NCBI GenBank assembly: GCA_008508345.1
Contig: QNGE01003621.1
Coordinates: 3,502-67,501, forward strand
Reading direction: 5' to 3'
DNA from: Paragonimus westermani
Taxonomy: Eukaryota; Platyhelminthes; Trematoda; Plagiorchiida; Troglotrematidae
Length of the DNA: 64,000 nucleotides
Positions within the stretch are counted from its first letter, which is position 1, and each line of letters starts with the position of its first letter. Below, piece by piece: positions 32,501-45,429 of the stretch. The translations under genes and the position numbers were made by a program. The notes below the pieces were generated by a model, which saw nothing but the letters and a program-made list of their open reading frames with translations, ran no database searches and was not told where the DNA came from.

Positions 32501-35500
32501 GTGAACATCAGCGTGGATTCAGTTCTGCTCCCAACTGCATAACGAAGCGCTCCAGTGTTTGGAACCGTGTTTAAAATATCGAATACCCAAGATGAATCTT
32601 GCACATCACGGATTCAAACGATTCAGATACTGTTAATTCCGTTGATACAATTTCTACAATACAACATACCACACCATGCAACAACATAGTATGCAGCAGT
32701 CTCGTTTTCACTTCCTTGCCATGATTCTTTTAGACACGTCCTTCAAGACGTCCGAGGGCAGTGAGTCCCCGTCAAGCGATCCGCTAAATAGCGATCGTCG
32801 GGGAAATCTGTTTGCAGGTTGCTACCCAGGCAGAATTTCTTGAAGGAGTACCCAGCTCTGCTGTTCATGGAGACCATGCTGTCATCTAGAGCGCTAATGA
32901 GAAAGGATATACAATGAGTGCCTCGGTTGAATCACGGTTGATGGAAAAATCACGTTGTCCAGTCATTATTCGTACATTCAAGCTGTCCGAGCAGAAGGTG
33001 CTATCACTCGGTCAGAATGTCGATCAGGGCTAAATCCAATCGCCGTCAGATAGCCAAGGCAGATATCGATGGAGCTTCAGTGTCGCGTTGCCATCTAAAG
33101 CGCGTTTCCAAAAATATTTATCGATATTGAAAGCTGGCTCTACGAACAGCTGGAGAAAAATTGTGGGTCCCACCCACAAGAATGAGGTGAACAAACGTTG
33201 TCACAATCCAGCAGATGTTGGCCAATGAACTTACCAGCAGGTGCAGATGGCCTTATGGTCGCAGCGGATATGAATGCTGTCGGAATAGGAGCTGCATTTA
33301 AACAATAATTGAGCGTTCTGGAATAATGTCAGTCTATTCTCCACCGAAACAATAAGCTACTGCTGGCCAACAGTGAGCGTGTTGAGTGGTCGTATATTCT
33401 CTGATTAATGAAGACCATGATTTTCGTGCCAAATTTTCAAGTACAGACTAAACACAAGTTCTTGCAATGAGACACATCGACAACGCTTACGCGGGGTCGA
33501 CAGGTTTATGGAATTTATAACGATTTATTTTGTGCTCGAGAAACAGAACTACGTTTTAGATCTACCCTCTGGTACGTACCTGACGACCAGATCTGTACCA
33601 GTGCCGTTGGAGTTAACATTAGTGAACTGGACCACCGAGCTAGAAGACCAGAGGTAGCACCAAGAAATAACGCGATAAACCAGTGATTAGCTGAAAATCA
33701 CGGAAGTTAGAGAAGGCTCAGGTCAATCTAATCTGTCAGGAGTTGGGAACGCCGGAGACACAGATGTGACATCTGGTTGCTGAATATGTGATTATTAGTA
33801 CACGAGCTGTGAGATATAGCACATGTGTCGGCACAATCAGATAAAGCATATGTAAAGGACTATGGCCAACTGGTTCATACAGGTGTCATCAAAATCATGA
33901 CGTCCTAAGACAGTGAACAAAAAACCTGAGTTAATCCAAGTGCGTTGCAGATTATCATGCGAGTCTATGTTTGCAATGTTCATCTGATCAGTTTACAATG
34001 TGCAAACGATTACTGTAACCGATCTGACAATATAAGAGTGCAAATGTGATATCAAACCACATGTGTTGAGTAATCTGAGTGTTTAACTCTCCATCGTAGT
34101 TGGCAATTGTGGACATGAGGAGATCGAATAAGGATGGGAGATGAGCAACGGAAAGACCCTTAAGCACAAAACGTGATATGAAATTCACAGTTTTTCAGAA
34201 AATGGAAGCATCACGTGCAAGTAGACGGTGTGTTGTCTCTGCAAGAAACGAATGTATGAATTTGTGTCACACGCCAGAGGTTGCAGTCCATATTTGACAT
34301 GGGTCATGGTAGGAGAATTTGCAGGGGCAGCATTAATTGATGGGCACTGTTACAGCCGTATATCAATGCTGGTCATCTTACCCACGAGATCCTCTTTGGG
34401 AAGGCCAGATCTTGAACGAAACTCTCTTGTGTAGACAGGTTTGGAGCACGTTGTCAACTCACATGCGCTTCAACTGTTGTGGAACAGCGTTGCTGGACTG
34501 ATCTTAGTTTGCTGACCACATAAATTTGTTCGCACACCAAATGTAGTGGAGAAATGGCAGAGGACTTGACAGACTACCTGGTGACTCCGAAAGCGGAATA
34601 CACATCCTCTGTTCCACAACTAAAACTGTTCAACATATGAAACCCCGGTTTGTTTAATTGCCGGTAATACGTAAGCCTTGGTAACGAGAAAATCCTGGCA
34701 GCAAATGAGCCCATTTTCTGCGTTCCATCGTCATGCTAATTACAACACGTTTTTGCAAGATAATCAGCTGCGGTATATGGTGACTCGGTTGAGCACACGA
34801 TCCTGCTCATTAAGGTCGGCTTGGTTCAAGTTAAGATAACTAATCTCATGAGTTCAGACAAGCTGTTTGAACAAAGTTCGTGAAAACCAGTACATCTATT
34901 TAATGGACCTGTATCAGGTACGATAGCATGTCCGGGATAAGTTCAAGTTGCTGAATATACGAGATTAGGAGCATAACGTGTGTGAATACAAACGAAGTGA
35001 TATAGCCTCTATGAACGTCACTCCCCTTGACTCGTGCCGCCGAGGTCAGTAGGTTACCGCTGAACGCATATTTCATATTGGTACAGGAACCAGGGTTCCA
35101 GTTCAAGTGAGAAAATGTAATCTCCTTCAAAGCTGTTTATGTCGGACGCGGAAAAACGTCGTATGGAGATCGCCTGGGAGTAGTCAGACGCTGGATTTCC
35201 GAATATGGAGATCCTAAGAATGGACTTTAGTTGACGACCTTCATGCCACAAGCTGTATCATCACTGTTTCATTGTGAATTCTCTGATGCTTCCAAACTTA
35301 CACACGGATTATGTTGAATGGAGGTCTAACTCCCCCTAGAAATATCCTTCTGCATGTTTCGGAGTAGATCCGGGTCAACAGAGTGATACATTAGGTTTTT
35401 CAAATTATTAGTTTCGCTGATCACAGTAACCAGTCTGGCAGTGATTGGGAAGTTGCCTATCCGAAATATCCGCCCTTCCGCTGGTGTTGAACGAAAGACG

Positions 35501-36779
35501 TTACAGTTCAGTTTTGCATCAGTGTTAGCCCATCACAAATGTGATAGATGATAGAAGTAGCCCCTAACTATAGGCCACGTATTGGATTGATATTAACTCC
35601 CCTATGCAGTCGGCGATTACAGTTCAATGAACTAATTAGTATGTGATCAGACCCAGCCGCTCGCAAAGATTACCTGAGAGGAATAACGTTTAGATGTGGA
35701 GTGCTCCACCGCCGTCTAAGATTTGTTGCATTTGTTGAAAAGTGAACGTGCTCAGTATTCACTTTCATCCTGTGGGTGAAACTGTTTGTTGCTGTAGTTC
35801 GTTTATTGATGATGATTACCCAAGTGAAAACTGCCGGGCAAACGAATTATCTAATCACAATTTCCAAGCCAATCAAACGAGATTTTGGATAGTCCCTAAT
35901 TTGATTGCGTTTCAACTTGATTTTTCATTGCGATCTGCGGTGCCCAGCTTAATTAGATATCCAGCGAGCCACTGACGGCGGACCTATCGAACGCACACTG
36001 AGGCCATGGGTATGTCCTATGCATTACGAATAGGTTGTTCAGGTGTCCTCAGATGATCGACTGAATGCCACGGTCTACCAAACCAGTCGTGTGTGGATGA
36101 GCGTAACACAGATAAAATCAACCTAGAAGCGTGAATCCGAAGACTCCGTGAGCTGTCTCGTAAAATATTTTCTGTCAGTTTTAGCTGAGAACTACATGAA
36201 GACGAATGGAAGCGCAATAATTTGAACGATCATCGGTATTAAACAGTGATGAAAGCAATGATATCAACGGATCGTTTGTTGGAAACTGACGCAAGGTAAA
36301 CATGTGAACAATTATGTGAATGTGAGCAACAGTGCAGTGATCCAAAGATAAGGAGTCTGAGTCACGCTTGGCGAACGCCGCCACTTGACCAATGCCGCAT
36401 TTGTGTTCTGTTTGGATATGGTATTTAAACCACTTTCAACAAGCATCACCATTCACTCCTAGGTGACTGCTCGAAAAAAAATCCCCACTCGAGTAAACGC
36501 AGTAAGCCAGTGCATGCTCATTGTGAAAGGTGAGAATGACGATGCATATAGAGATATAAACATGAAACCATTTGCACGTGATCGGCTGTCGTACCAGACC
36601 TGCAAAAACATTCAGTTGTTTACTAGCCTACTCGTGAGTAGTGCAACTTTTGAATAAAATCAAATGCTCTGAACCATTCTGACGTGAACCAATATCAGTC
36701 AGAATCGTTCAGCTCTGTATTTACTGTTTAACTGTGCACATACAAAGAGTCGAAACTATCCAAGAAGCATAGACTAGAC
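29511..36779. other. About 7 kb without a recognised gene
   Basis: Many frames of 60-134 codons, often on both strands at once. A minus frame at 31888-31484 contains ATYWKRVECTKPEV (see 11528). Plus frames at 31874-32574 and, with stops, at 32910-33230 read protein-like stretches (GERVIYKYDGYRLVVGRNK; WSFSVALPSKARFQKYL), possibly a decayed element or exons, but I cannot name them. No LTR, RT, SINE or satellite was seen. Confidence 0.35.
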
Positions 36780-37175
36780 ATGGTTAATACGCTAGTCTGC
36801 TTTTCTGTTTTGCTCAGTTTAAAATATACAAGCTCACTTAATCGAGTGTTGTCGGTCGTGTATTTTAATATTGTCGAACGCAGGTTGTCGCTTAACTCAT
36901 CAAACGTCAGTCTGGCCCACACATCCCTGAATGCTGTCGCTGAGTGCACACAAAGTCAACGAAACCGTTCAAAGACTGAAACTTGTGACCAACTTATCCA
37001 GAAAAACAGCACTCCATTCTTCATGTTGTCTAAACACATGCAGTTTGTGTACACGTCATTGCACGCTGTTTATGAATTACTGATGAGTATTACGGAATTG
37101 TTAGTTTCCAGGTGGACTGAACATCACCCACAAGCCGTAACAAGAGCGAGACTCGAGTCTAATAGTACATTTTGA
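36780..37175 (+). CDS. Hypothetical 131-residue ORF with hydrophobic N-terminus
   Basis: It starts MVNTLVCFSVLLSL, which could be a short signal peptide, and continues with a Ser/Asn-rich stretch with several N-glycosylation-type sites (NSSNVS, NRS, NST) and a helical tail (LHAVYELLMSITELLV). The last 14 or so codons lie inside a SINE-A fragment that begins near 37133, so the end is not native. I do not recognise it. Confidence 0.25.
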   Translation: MVNTLVCFSVLLSLKYTSSLNRVLSVVYFNIVERRLSLNSSNVSLAHTSLNAVAECTQSQRNRSKTETCDQLIQKNSTPFFMLSKHMQFVYTSLHAVYELLMSITELLVSRWTEHHPQAVTRARLESNSTF

Positions 37176-37275
37176 TAAAGGACGACCGGGAAATCGGTTG
37201 GAATGCGACAGCTGTGATCAACTGTGAGTGATGTCCAATCCACATGAAAATCGAAAATCATCTACTACTCATCAG
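37133..37275 (+). repeat. SINE-A, tail-only copy
   Basis: It matches the tail of copy 1 from GAGCGAGACTCGAGTCTA through CTACTACTCATCAG. The tRNA-like part is absent. Confidence 0.75.
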
Positions 37276-37369
37276 CACTCAAAATACCGCCCGAAAAGTT
37301 AATGCTTTTTCTGACTTCAACTTCCGGAGAAGTCCTAGTTGAGTGGCCGTCAGCTGGAATTAACAGTAC

Positions 37370-37640
37370 AGTCACTGAGTCTCCTCTCGGGGCGATCGGG
37401 CAACCTGGTCATTGCTCGTAAGCTGGAGTGTTTCAGCGTGTACAACTAGCAATTCGGTCATCCCTGATGTGAGGTGGAGGGCACAGTGGTCAATACGGTT
37501 GCCTGATGAAATCGTGGCCGGGGTTAGAATCCCGCGGTGGAAAGGACGTGCCCTAATGACGGTCTCCATTAACAGGGGAACTCGAATCTGGTGCATCTTT
37601 TCGAAACGGGTCTACTGGAAAGTCTGTTGTTTGTAAGTTG
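37370..37640 (+). repeat. SINE-A, near full-length copy with head
   Basis: The head (CTCCTCTCGGGGCGATCGGG), the tRNA-like part (GGGCACAGTGGTCAATACGG with a degraded B box GGGGTTAGAATCCC) and the tail (GGAACTCGAATCTGGTGC) are all present. It lies 100 bases after the tail-only copy. Confidence 0.8.
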
Positions 37641-38872
37641 ATCAGTTAGCGGTTGGGAGACATGATTTCACGTTTTAGTGCGTTAAAAGTTCTTTGATGA
37701 TGAGAATCATTGCACTTAATTAACAGTGTAGGGGAGTTATGAGGTGCAGCTGATCGTACTAGTAGCGGTGGTGGTAAGCACAATAGGTAGATGCAGGCCA
37801 ACACTTCCATCATACTGAAACACCTGTTACTCGTGGCCGAACCATATTGTGTTTGAATGCGCCTGCGCCCAGTGTGTCCACTGGACGTCGAAAGTTTTGT
37901 CTTTCCGGTTGACATTCCCGCATACTGTACACACACCGAACTGAACACATTTAATACGCAAAGTACAGATATCCCGTGAAAGCAATTACAACCTACGTGT
38001 TGACACCTCTGACTGCAGCGTTTGGAGCTTCGAAGGTTAACAGCGATATGGCCGGAAGTGCATCATAGTGTGACATACTTCATGTGCTGTCCTTGAAAGA
38101 ACTGTTCTATGACTGTTTGCTCGGTAAGGCGACTGTTTATCTCAATAGTGACTTGTTCGCAAATTCCTTGGCAAATTCAATACCTGTTTGCGTTTACCAA
38201 GCCAAGGTGATAACACGCTACCTCAAGGCATATACAGACGCAGTAACAGAGTAGCCGTGATGACTAACAACTTTAACTTATTCGTAAAAATTATCGTTCA
38301 CCATGTTCGCAATCTCAGGACTTCTACATCATATGACTGCGTTATCCTAGTTAGGGAGGGCGTTTGAAATGTGTCTTTCTGAATATTAATTGAAGCCAAA
38401 TATATGGCGACCTTTGGATAAAATGAGTCGGGAGCACAAATTTCCTGAAAGCCCAATGTTGCGAATCACAGTGTTGTAGGACTGGGCAACCGGAGTCGAT
38501 GAAATGCACTAGAAGTGACCACGTAATGGCTTCCGTTTCACAATCTGTTCTTCAAAAATTAAGAAGGCATACATTGTGATATGCCAACGGTTTGTTCATT
38601 TTCATTAATCGACTACGTGGATCACACAGTTATACGGGTTTGGTGAATGGTGACATGTAAGTTAAAACGAACGAATGTCACATGAGTGTAATCGATTCAA
38701 CGGCAACGAGGTCGATTGCATCAGCACTTTTGGCTAACAGAGAGCTAGTACATGACGCCAGTGTAACAGCGCTTCTGAGAAAGCCAACATCTTGCAGTGA
38801 TGACTGCGTAGTAAGAATATAAACAAGATGGAGAAGAGAAACAGGGGCTATCGATTGGAGTTAACAAGACAC
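37641..38872. other. No gene recognised
   Basis: A 100-codon minus frame (37948-37646) contains cysteines but no motif. The rest has only very short frames. Confidence 0.4.
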
Positions 38873-38991
38873 TTACTCTTTCTCCTCTCGAGACGATCGG
38901 GCAACCTGATCATTGCTCACAAGCGAGAGTGGTTGAGCGTTCACATTTGATAATTCGGTCGTGCCTAATGTGAGGTGAATGGCGCAGTGGT
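38873..38991 (+). repeat. SINE-A, head and A box, cut by an assembly gap
   Basis: CTCCTCTCGAGACGATCGGG through the A-box-like TGGCGCAGTGG, then N. What follows the gap is a different tRNA-derived repeat, so the true junction is unknown. Confidence 0.85.
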
Positions 38992-39000
38992 NNNNNNNNN
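38992..39000. other. Assembly gap (9 N)
   Basis: The gap falls inside the tRNA-like part of a SINE-A copy. Nine N is probably a placeholder, so the real distance is not known. Confidence 0.95.
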
Positions 39001-39039
39001 CATATGAGACAGTGGGACGGGTGGGTAACAGAGTCCAAA

Positions 39040-39175
39040 TGCGAAATTTCCGAACCCGTGGTGTGGCGGCGTAGCTCAGCTGGTAGAGCGCTTGTTGCGT
39101 TGAGGCGTGCTGTGTCTGTCTCTGGTTCGACCCCATCCGAAAACTTGATTATTCATACTTGGGCCTCATCTAAGA
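39040..39175 (+). repeat. Third tRNA-derived repeat (SINE-C)
   Basis: An A box TAGCTCAGCTGG at 39072-39083 and a B box CTGGTTCGACCCC at 39122-39134 look tRNA-like, and the D arm GCTC/GAGC pairs. The acceptor and anticodon stems do not pair, so it is not a working tRNA gene. Decayed relatives lie near 640-765 and 20400-20515. Confidence 0.7.
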
Positions 39176-39589
39176 TACTGAATGATTCTTTAACACAATC
39201 GCCGTAGCATCAGCAACTGAGAACCCTCACCGGATTACGACGGAGCATCTCAATAGCTGCGCCGCCATTATGTGCCAATGTGAGAAAGCTGGCTGCTTCC
39301 CTGCTGTTTCCATTGCCGCATGAATATTCTCTGTTCGTTTCTGAACACTCCATTCAGATATGATGTCTCTCGTCGTCACACTTCTGCATTCACTTGTTTT
39401 TCATTTACATCCATCTTTATGTTGGTCCGTCCGTTTTGCGGTACCCCGCCACTTCAAACAAATGAGGTACACTCTGTTCCTTCCTCCTCGGAATCCAGCG
39501 TGTGTTCGTGTGTACACGTTTGCATTGCAGAAGCATCTGGCCATCAGTAGCTTCTTTGATCACGTCGAATATGTCACAAACTCAACGAT
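39176..39589. other. No gene recognised
   Basis: Two overlapping plus frames (39320-39550 and 39360-39632) are pyrimidine-rich and carry no motif. Confidence 0.4.
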
Positions 39590-40045
39590 CATAGAACGGG
39601 ATTCCGGTCATCACTTCGTGCATCACTGTTGAATTGAGGCTGAACATTGCGGGCAAAATAACAGCGGTTAATGCTATACCTGAACCGTGACGCCAAGGTT
39701 GATTTTATTCTATTCAACATAATTACACAACTATTCTGCTCCATTTTTCGAGCAGCAAATTTGCTGTTATGAGGTGACCCAAAGGACGGCGATCAGTGAT
39801 TTGTAATGTTGAGCCTGTTGACAGAATACACAAAGCCGAATACACCATTCAGTTCAAATACAGTAGTGACTGGTTGTAGAGTTTGAACAAGCATTGAGGC
39901 TAAACTATAACATGGTGAATTTTGCATATCCAGTGAAAAGCGCATGCATAGGAATACAACCAGTTTCAAAATATTTGTAACAACCGTCCAGTTCGCAAAA
40001 GACGAAATTGTAGGATGCTGTTCATACTGCTGGTAGGTAGTAAAA
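39590..40045 (+). repeat. Old interspersed repeat R1, copy 2
   Basis: It aligns with 10860-11330 over several separated blocks in the same order. See that entry. Confidence 0.6.
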
Positions 40046-42109
40046 CTGTTTAAAATAACATCACACCGTCATTGACAAGAACAATTGCAGGACCAACCAA
40101 CATTGTTTAGTCCTCACATGGTTGCTTTGTTGTACCATTCTCTCGGGTGAGTCCGATCCACAATTTTGTATGTAGGATAACTGCGGATAGGAATAAATGA
40201 CATCATTCGATCAGCAAAGAAGAGAATTGAACAGTACACGATTCCGGTAGTCTGCTTCCTGCTCTTAAAGTGTATGCTGTCACTCGTCGGTGTTAATGTT
40301 CAGGTTGAGTGGTGAATATCCTTTGGCATATTAAATTTCATAAGACATAGTTGGCTATGAATAAATGACAATGGACTGTGAGGGACATATATATATATAT
40401 TACATTACCGGAACACATTGATGAATCGATGTCATTTTGATGTACGTCGTCATTCTGTTTCGACCATACTGACGGCATTTCCATTCACCGCCTAATGTAC
40501 AAATCAATTAGGCTCAGCGGGTTGGCATATATTTTGACACTTCTCAACCATCATATCTAGTTTGGTGGAAGTTTACTCAACCAATCGTTTGTTCACACTA
40601 GCATTCAGTACGTGCTGACCGCTGACAACAAGAGGGTACACAGATGTCATCCACCCAACCTGTTTGTACTCACTAGTTTCTGTCGTTTTCCGAAGCCCAT
40701 GCGTAAAATGTAGCACATACTCAAAAGCTACATCGTGTGTCTCTTTTTCTCTATCTAGTGTCCTTACCATTTTGCTAGCTTACAACACTGCAGCCTTCAA
40801 AACTCATCGGTGCCTATCACCTCAATCGATTGACTTTCCATCTTAGTGTTACTTTGCCAATGCTCCCCTCCACCAATGCAAAACCGACTACAGTCGTAAA
40901 TACAAATGGACCGAATATTTGTTCACGGAACAATACATACCAGTCCAGAAATTTCAGTAGATTGTCGGTTGGGAAGGGAAATTAGTCAAGTACTCCAGAG
41001 GAATCGGGGTGGCGTCAAGTGTCTGACAAGCTTTGAGAAACGTGTGACGCTACGAATCACAATCTCTCGTTGTAACACACGATAGTCCGGATCAACCGAG
41101 CATGTCGTGATTGAGAAATGAAATTGTCCATGTTTGTTAATTAATCACCTAGTCAGGGTCGTATTGGCAGGTAATCTGGAACATACACTTGACTATGAAA
41201 CCTACATCTACTGCTCAGTTTTCAGTGGTAACCATTTTTCACACCACTGTAAATGGAGGTTTGCTCTATCCCCAAACACACTGAGCTCTGGACCATCAAC
41301 AAACGTTGTTGACGACGAAACGCATCCGGGGGTGGAGGACCTGAAACAGTGTGCCACGGAATCTCACAAGGATCCACTGTTCTTGCATCATCACAAGACT
41401 CGTGTTTTATTTACACGGATTATGCAATAACTTCGGCATGTAACTTGAAGTAGTCAAAGTTACAGCAATAGTAACTCACGGTCAAGCATCTACCTGTCTG
41501 AATCCTGAATGCTAGAAAGAAAGCAGGCTGGCAACTAGTGATATGGCGTAATTTGCACATTCTGAATATTTCCCAACCTGTTTGAAGCGTGCTCGATGAA
41601 GTTGTACGCACGCATGTCATCACGTTCAACCTTGGCGAGATATTATGAAACGTGAGCTATTAGGGAATCAGTATTACACATATGAAGGGCATCAAACGGT
41701 AATGAGACTTATTTTCCACAGAGTTTTCTACAACAAGCAAAGCCATAACTCTTCACAAGCAACTGTACTTCCATTCAATAAGCCTAACTAACCTAGCTTG
41801 TGTACATTGTCTGTCACAGTTTAATCTTCCGTAAGTTTCAACCTATCGGTGCTAATCAACTTCTGGCCATTTATGACAGTACTATCTTAACGCATTTGTT
41901 GGACAATGACAGTCAGATTTTTGCCAGCCAGAAAAGCACTGGTGACAGATCAAGTTGTTTACCTTCATTTTACACAACAGAGTAGAGATGATTTTTTTTC
42001 GTACTAATGCCAACAGGGTCAGGCGCAAAACGTGAAATCATCGACTGATTGTTCTCTAAAGCAGTGGTCACAGCATATACAATAGTTTATCCATAGCCCC
42101 ATACAAAAT
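40046..42109. other. No gene recognised; short AT run
   Basis: A short (AT)n run stands at 40387-40401. Frames at 40770-40573 (minus) and 41134-41430 (plus) have no motif. Confidence 0.4.
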
Positions 42110-42420
42110 CCTGAAAAAGAATTCCGTATCTTCCATTTACTCTACACACGATGTCTAGTTGACAAAGTTGGTTCCCTCAATGTTCCAAAGAATATGGTAC
42201 CAATGCTGCTTCAATGTCTAGAGCAATCCACGTTGGACACTCTTTCTCCAATTTCATTTATCACAAACTCCCACGGCAAACACGACAGTATAGTTATTAA
42301 CCGCGTTTTCTCGGATATATTATCCACCCTATCTCTTCGTGTTGTATGCATACAAGCTGGCAGTTTTGTCAATTCCTGGAGCGTTACCCGCAGAGCAACC
42401 TCTATACTAGAGGACTGATT
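42110..42420 (+). repeat. Repeat R4, copy 2
   Basis: The partner of 27198-27530. The plus frame 42194-42418 reads LSPISFITNSHG and FSDILSTLSL, similar to the first copy's frame. Confidence 0.5.
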
Positions 42421-42713
42421 AGATGAGGCTCCTTGAAGGTGAACCTGTCAGAAGGTATTGTCGTGCACGCGGAACATCCGTTGACCGCACGCTACTATCA
42501 GTTGTACCTCTGGAGATTAATTGAATATCTTGGTTACCACGATTATTTTACGACGGGTTTTTTGTTTCGAGCTCAACATATATTTCTATGAGTTATACAG
42601 AATCATCAGGGAGATACTTCGTCTCAGGTTGACTTGAGTGTGATTTCTTAAACCTCGTTGCACTCAAATTGTACTCAATCTCAGTTTCCTAAAATGAGTA
42701 CTTGGTTGCTCGC

Positions 42714-42968
42714 TCAATGACTCATTCGTTGTTTGTCGTTTCCCATTACATGTGTATGCCGCACTGGTCCAATACTCACCACTGGAGAGGTGCCCAACAA
42801 AAACAGACAACATTCGAACTGTTGTTTAACAATTGAAGACCCACTGCGTATAGAGTTCACCAAATTGAGAAACTGACAATTTTTACGCAAACGGTTTCGG
42901 TAAGCATTTCTACACCGATCATGTTTCTGTCGACAGTTTTCTTCAGTCGTCACATTCACCGACTCCAT
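42714..42968 (-). CDS. Cysteine-rich exon candidate with splice donor
   Basis: The minus frame from the ATG at 42968 reads ENCRQKHDRCRNAYRNRLRK, then NCQFLN and FECCLFLLGTSPV, and meets a strong donor-like GTGAGTATTG at about 42777. The Cys-x3-His-Asp-x-Cys piece superficially resembles the Cys-Cys-x2-His-Asp-x-Cys site of phospholipase A2, but the second Cys is Arg and the calcium loop is not seen, so I do not call it that. It may be a coding exon of another small secreted protein. No acceptor or signal peptide is clear upstream. Confidence 0.3.
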   Translation of the reverse strand: MESVNVTTEENCRQKHDRCRNAYRNRLRKNCQFLNLVNSIRSGSSIVKQQFECCLFLLGTSPVVSIGPVRHTHVMGNDKQRMSH

Positions 42969-43024
42969 GCTCTAGCATAAGCTTTTTGACTGACTGTTGT
43001 TTGAATGAAATGCGATTGCGAACT

Positions 43025-43225
43025 GCGTAGCCTAGATAGGATTCAATCCAGCGACATGAAGCGCACGTTCGCAAGTGACAGCTATTCTACCAACTGAATG
43101 GCGAAGCCATATCCAGGATAAATGCCAACTGAAATCGGAAGCTAGCTTGTGTGACAGTTAAAACGTTTCCATACTACCTGCACAGCTTTCAAACAACTTG
43201 TTTCATGCATAAAACACGGAATGTA
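43025..43225 (-). repeat. Second tRNA-derived repeat (SINE-B), copy 2
   Basis: The minus strand reads CCATTCAGTTGGTAGAATAG and the B box GGATTGAATCC at 43051-43041, homologous to 12330-12530. The stems do not pair as in a tRNA. Confidence 0.6.
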
Positions 43226-44224
43226 TTCCTCAACATTTGTTCATACAAGACAGTTCTCATGATGTCCGCAATCAGCCTGTAGACCTTGTGCGCTATGTTC
43301 ACAATACATAGAAGAATGCTTCGATCAAATGCGTTACAAGATAGGGGCTCATCGAATGATGTCTTTCAATGTGAATGCCCATTCCAACCAGAACGATATC
43401 TGTCGATTGATTCTGACGATTCACAATCCACCGATTTCGGCCTACGTGATTAAGAGTCAACAGAACTAGGAGTGGAAACCAAGCGACAGTTGTTTGCGTA
43501 TTTTGGGAGTTAGAAAACAACAAAGTGCAGCGTAAAATCACAGATAGTTTAGGATACATCACTGGTACACTGTGATGGATGTGCCATGTATCGATCAACT
43601 GGAGAGACGTAAAATGGAAAGGCAATTTTCAGAAAAATTTTACTTGGCAGTGTATGCGAATGCGGACGTTTGAACGAGGGTGAATTGTGGATTCTGATGA
43701 AGACGACAAGAAATCAACTCATGCTGGCCTGCAGCAGAGAAAAGACTACATATTAGTAAATGCCAGTTATGCGACTAACAGTGAATGGATCAGACGAATG
43801 GCTGTAGTCCATTTTGGACGCGGTACGTGCATGAGATTATTCTGGGCCTTATTTAACAATACCTACAATGGCCAATCCAAAATGATCATTAGTCTACGTT
43901 TACTCGTTCTGCTTGAAAGGAACGTGAAATACCGTGAAGTTTCCTAACGAACGTACTTAATAGGAATGACATCCTCCTTGATGGTCAATAGGAATCGTCG
44001 GATGGACCGCAGGGCTCTCATTTGATTAGAAGAGACTCACTAGCCACATTGTTACGATTTGGCAACAATACCCTTCGAAATACCTATATGCTACTGTTGC
44101 CTACCACTCGCCATTTAGCCAAAGGTTGCATTCTATTAGAACCGGATGAAATCCTTTCATTCGACATCAGGATAATTGGGAATCTGAGGAGTTAAAGGCT
44201 TTCTTGCACGTCAAAATTAGGTCA
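43226..44224. other. No gene recognised
   Basis: Frames on the minus (43625-43299, with a hydrophobic stretch WFPLLVLLTL) and plus (43687-43947) strands are unassigned. Confidence 0.35.
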
Positions 44225-44440
44225 ATACCGTCTGACTTGCAACAGCGTTATCTATCTTTGAGCGTGTTTGGCTACTGGGCGAGCTCTGCTATAACTTGTA
44301 TAAGGTCCTGTTATTCGTAGTGACCTTCAAGCAGTTTATCTGCTGACACGTTACACGGTTACGCGATACGACGCTGAACTTGTTCAGATTCCCACGACAA
44401 AACTTAGCCCATGATGAGAGGCCACCGAATCTCTCATTGA
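44225..44440 (+). repeat. Old repeat R2, copy 2
   Basis: It matches 14590-14800 in the same orientation (GAGCTCTGCTATAACTTG; TGACCTTCAAGCAGTTTATC). See that entry. Confidence 0.6.
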
Positions 44441-45429
44441 ACATTCGTTGCTTCAAAATTACCGATCGGAGACGTAGTTCGATTTCATATTTTAGGTTTG
44501 TTGAAGGTTGAAATCTTGTATGAAAATCAGGTGGTGTCGTTGAAAACCCTGATGTACATGTGCAATCAGTTAGAACAAGTTTGCAACATGTTTAAACATA
44601 TTGAACAAAGTTATGATGAAATGACAAATGACGATTACAGATTGTCACGAAGGAATGGGACCACGTTTTCAGCAACACAACTTACCAAGCAAATGCCTTC
44701 GAACGATTGAAACTGTACAAAGTAGTTCGAATACTGTAGAGAGTTGCCAGTAATTGGACGTTGCAACCTTTCTGTTTCAGTCAGTAAGGTTGTGATATCC
44801 ATTGCAGTGGTAACTAAACTGATATATATTTTTCTAAATAATCTGCACCCAATTCAAGGGCTTTCGCGAAAATTGCTGGACAGAATGACCTCAGCCTGCT
44901 TAATACACGTAAGCAATGGTGTGTCCGAAATTCCTCAAGACTTATCCTACGTCAATCAACGAAATAACCTCAAATAATGTTACCTGTATTCATTGTAGTG
45001 TATCTAACAGTCTTAGTGAGTGCAAGTCAACAGAGAGTTTGCAGTCCGTATTTAATTTGTGAACAAAATGCGAAGACGTCGACTATTTCCAGCAGAGGTA
45101 ATGAAATACGGAGTACGAAATAAACAAGCTTTTGATGGACCCCACAAAGCTCCAAGCATTTAAACCGAGCTGGTTGTCCAGAAGACATTGACCCGTTGTT
45201 AACATTTTCTCAGGAGTTAACGCGCGGAATTATAAGCGGAAGTGGTCAACAATCTATGCGAGTTTGGAGAATCATATGATGCACTAAATGCTCGGTGTCT
45301 TTGATTTCCCATTTAGGCGAATGAAACTAAAATGTTAATAACCTACACCATTGCTTAGAAAACATGTGTCACAAAACCATCTACCCGGTCATCCTGGACG
45401 CTTATTTTCCCAACCGTGTCTCACAACAT
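44441..45429. other. No gene recognised; one helical frame
   Basis: A plus frame at 44498-44710 is predicted to be helical (LYENQVVSLKTLMYMCNQLE) and could be an exon, but it has no family match I know. Confidence 0.3.

Noticed and set aside
32700..33300. A LINE reverse transcriptase remnant
   Set aside because: Some phrases look protein-like, but no RT block is present and several stops interrupt every frame.
39059..39140. A tRNA gene
   Set aside because: The A and B boxes and D arm are good, but acceptor and anticodon stems do not pair and related decayed copies exist. It is a SINE.
40387..40401. A microsatellite of note
   Set aside because: Only about seven AT units; ordinary for AT-rich DNA.
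42777..42968. Secreted phospholipase A2
   Set aside because: Only a His-Asp-x-Cys piece fits; one of the paired cysteines and the calcium-binding loop are missing.
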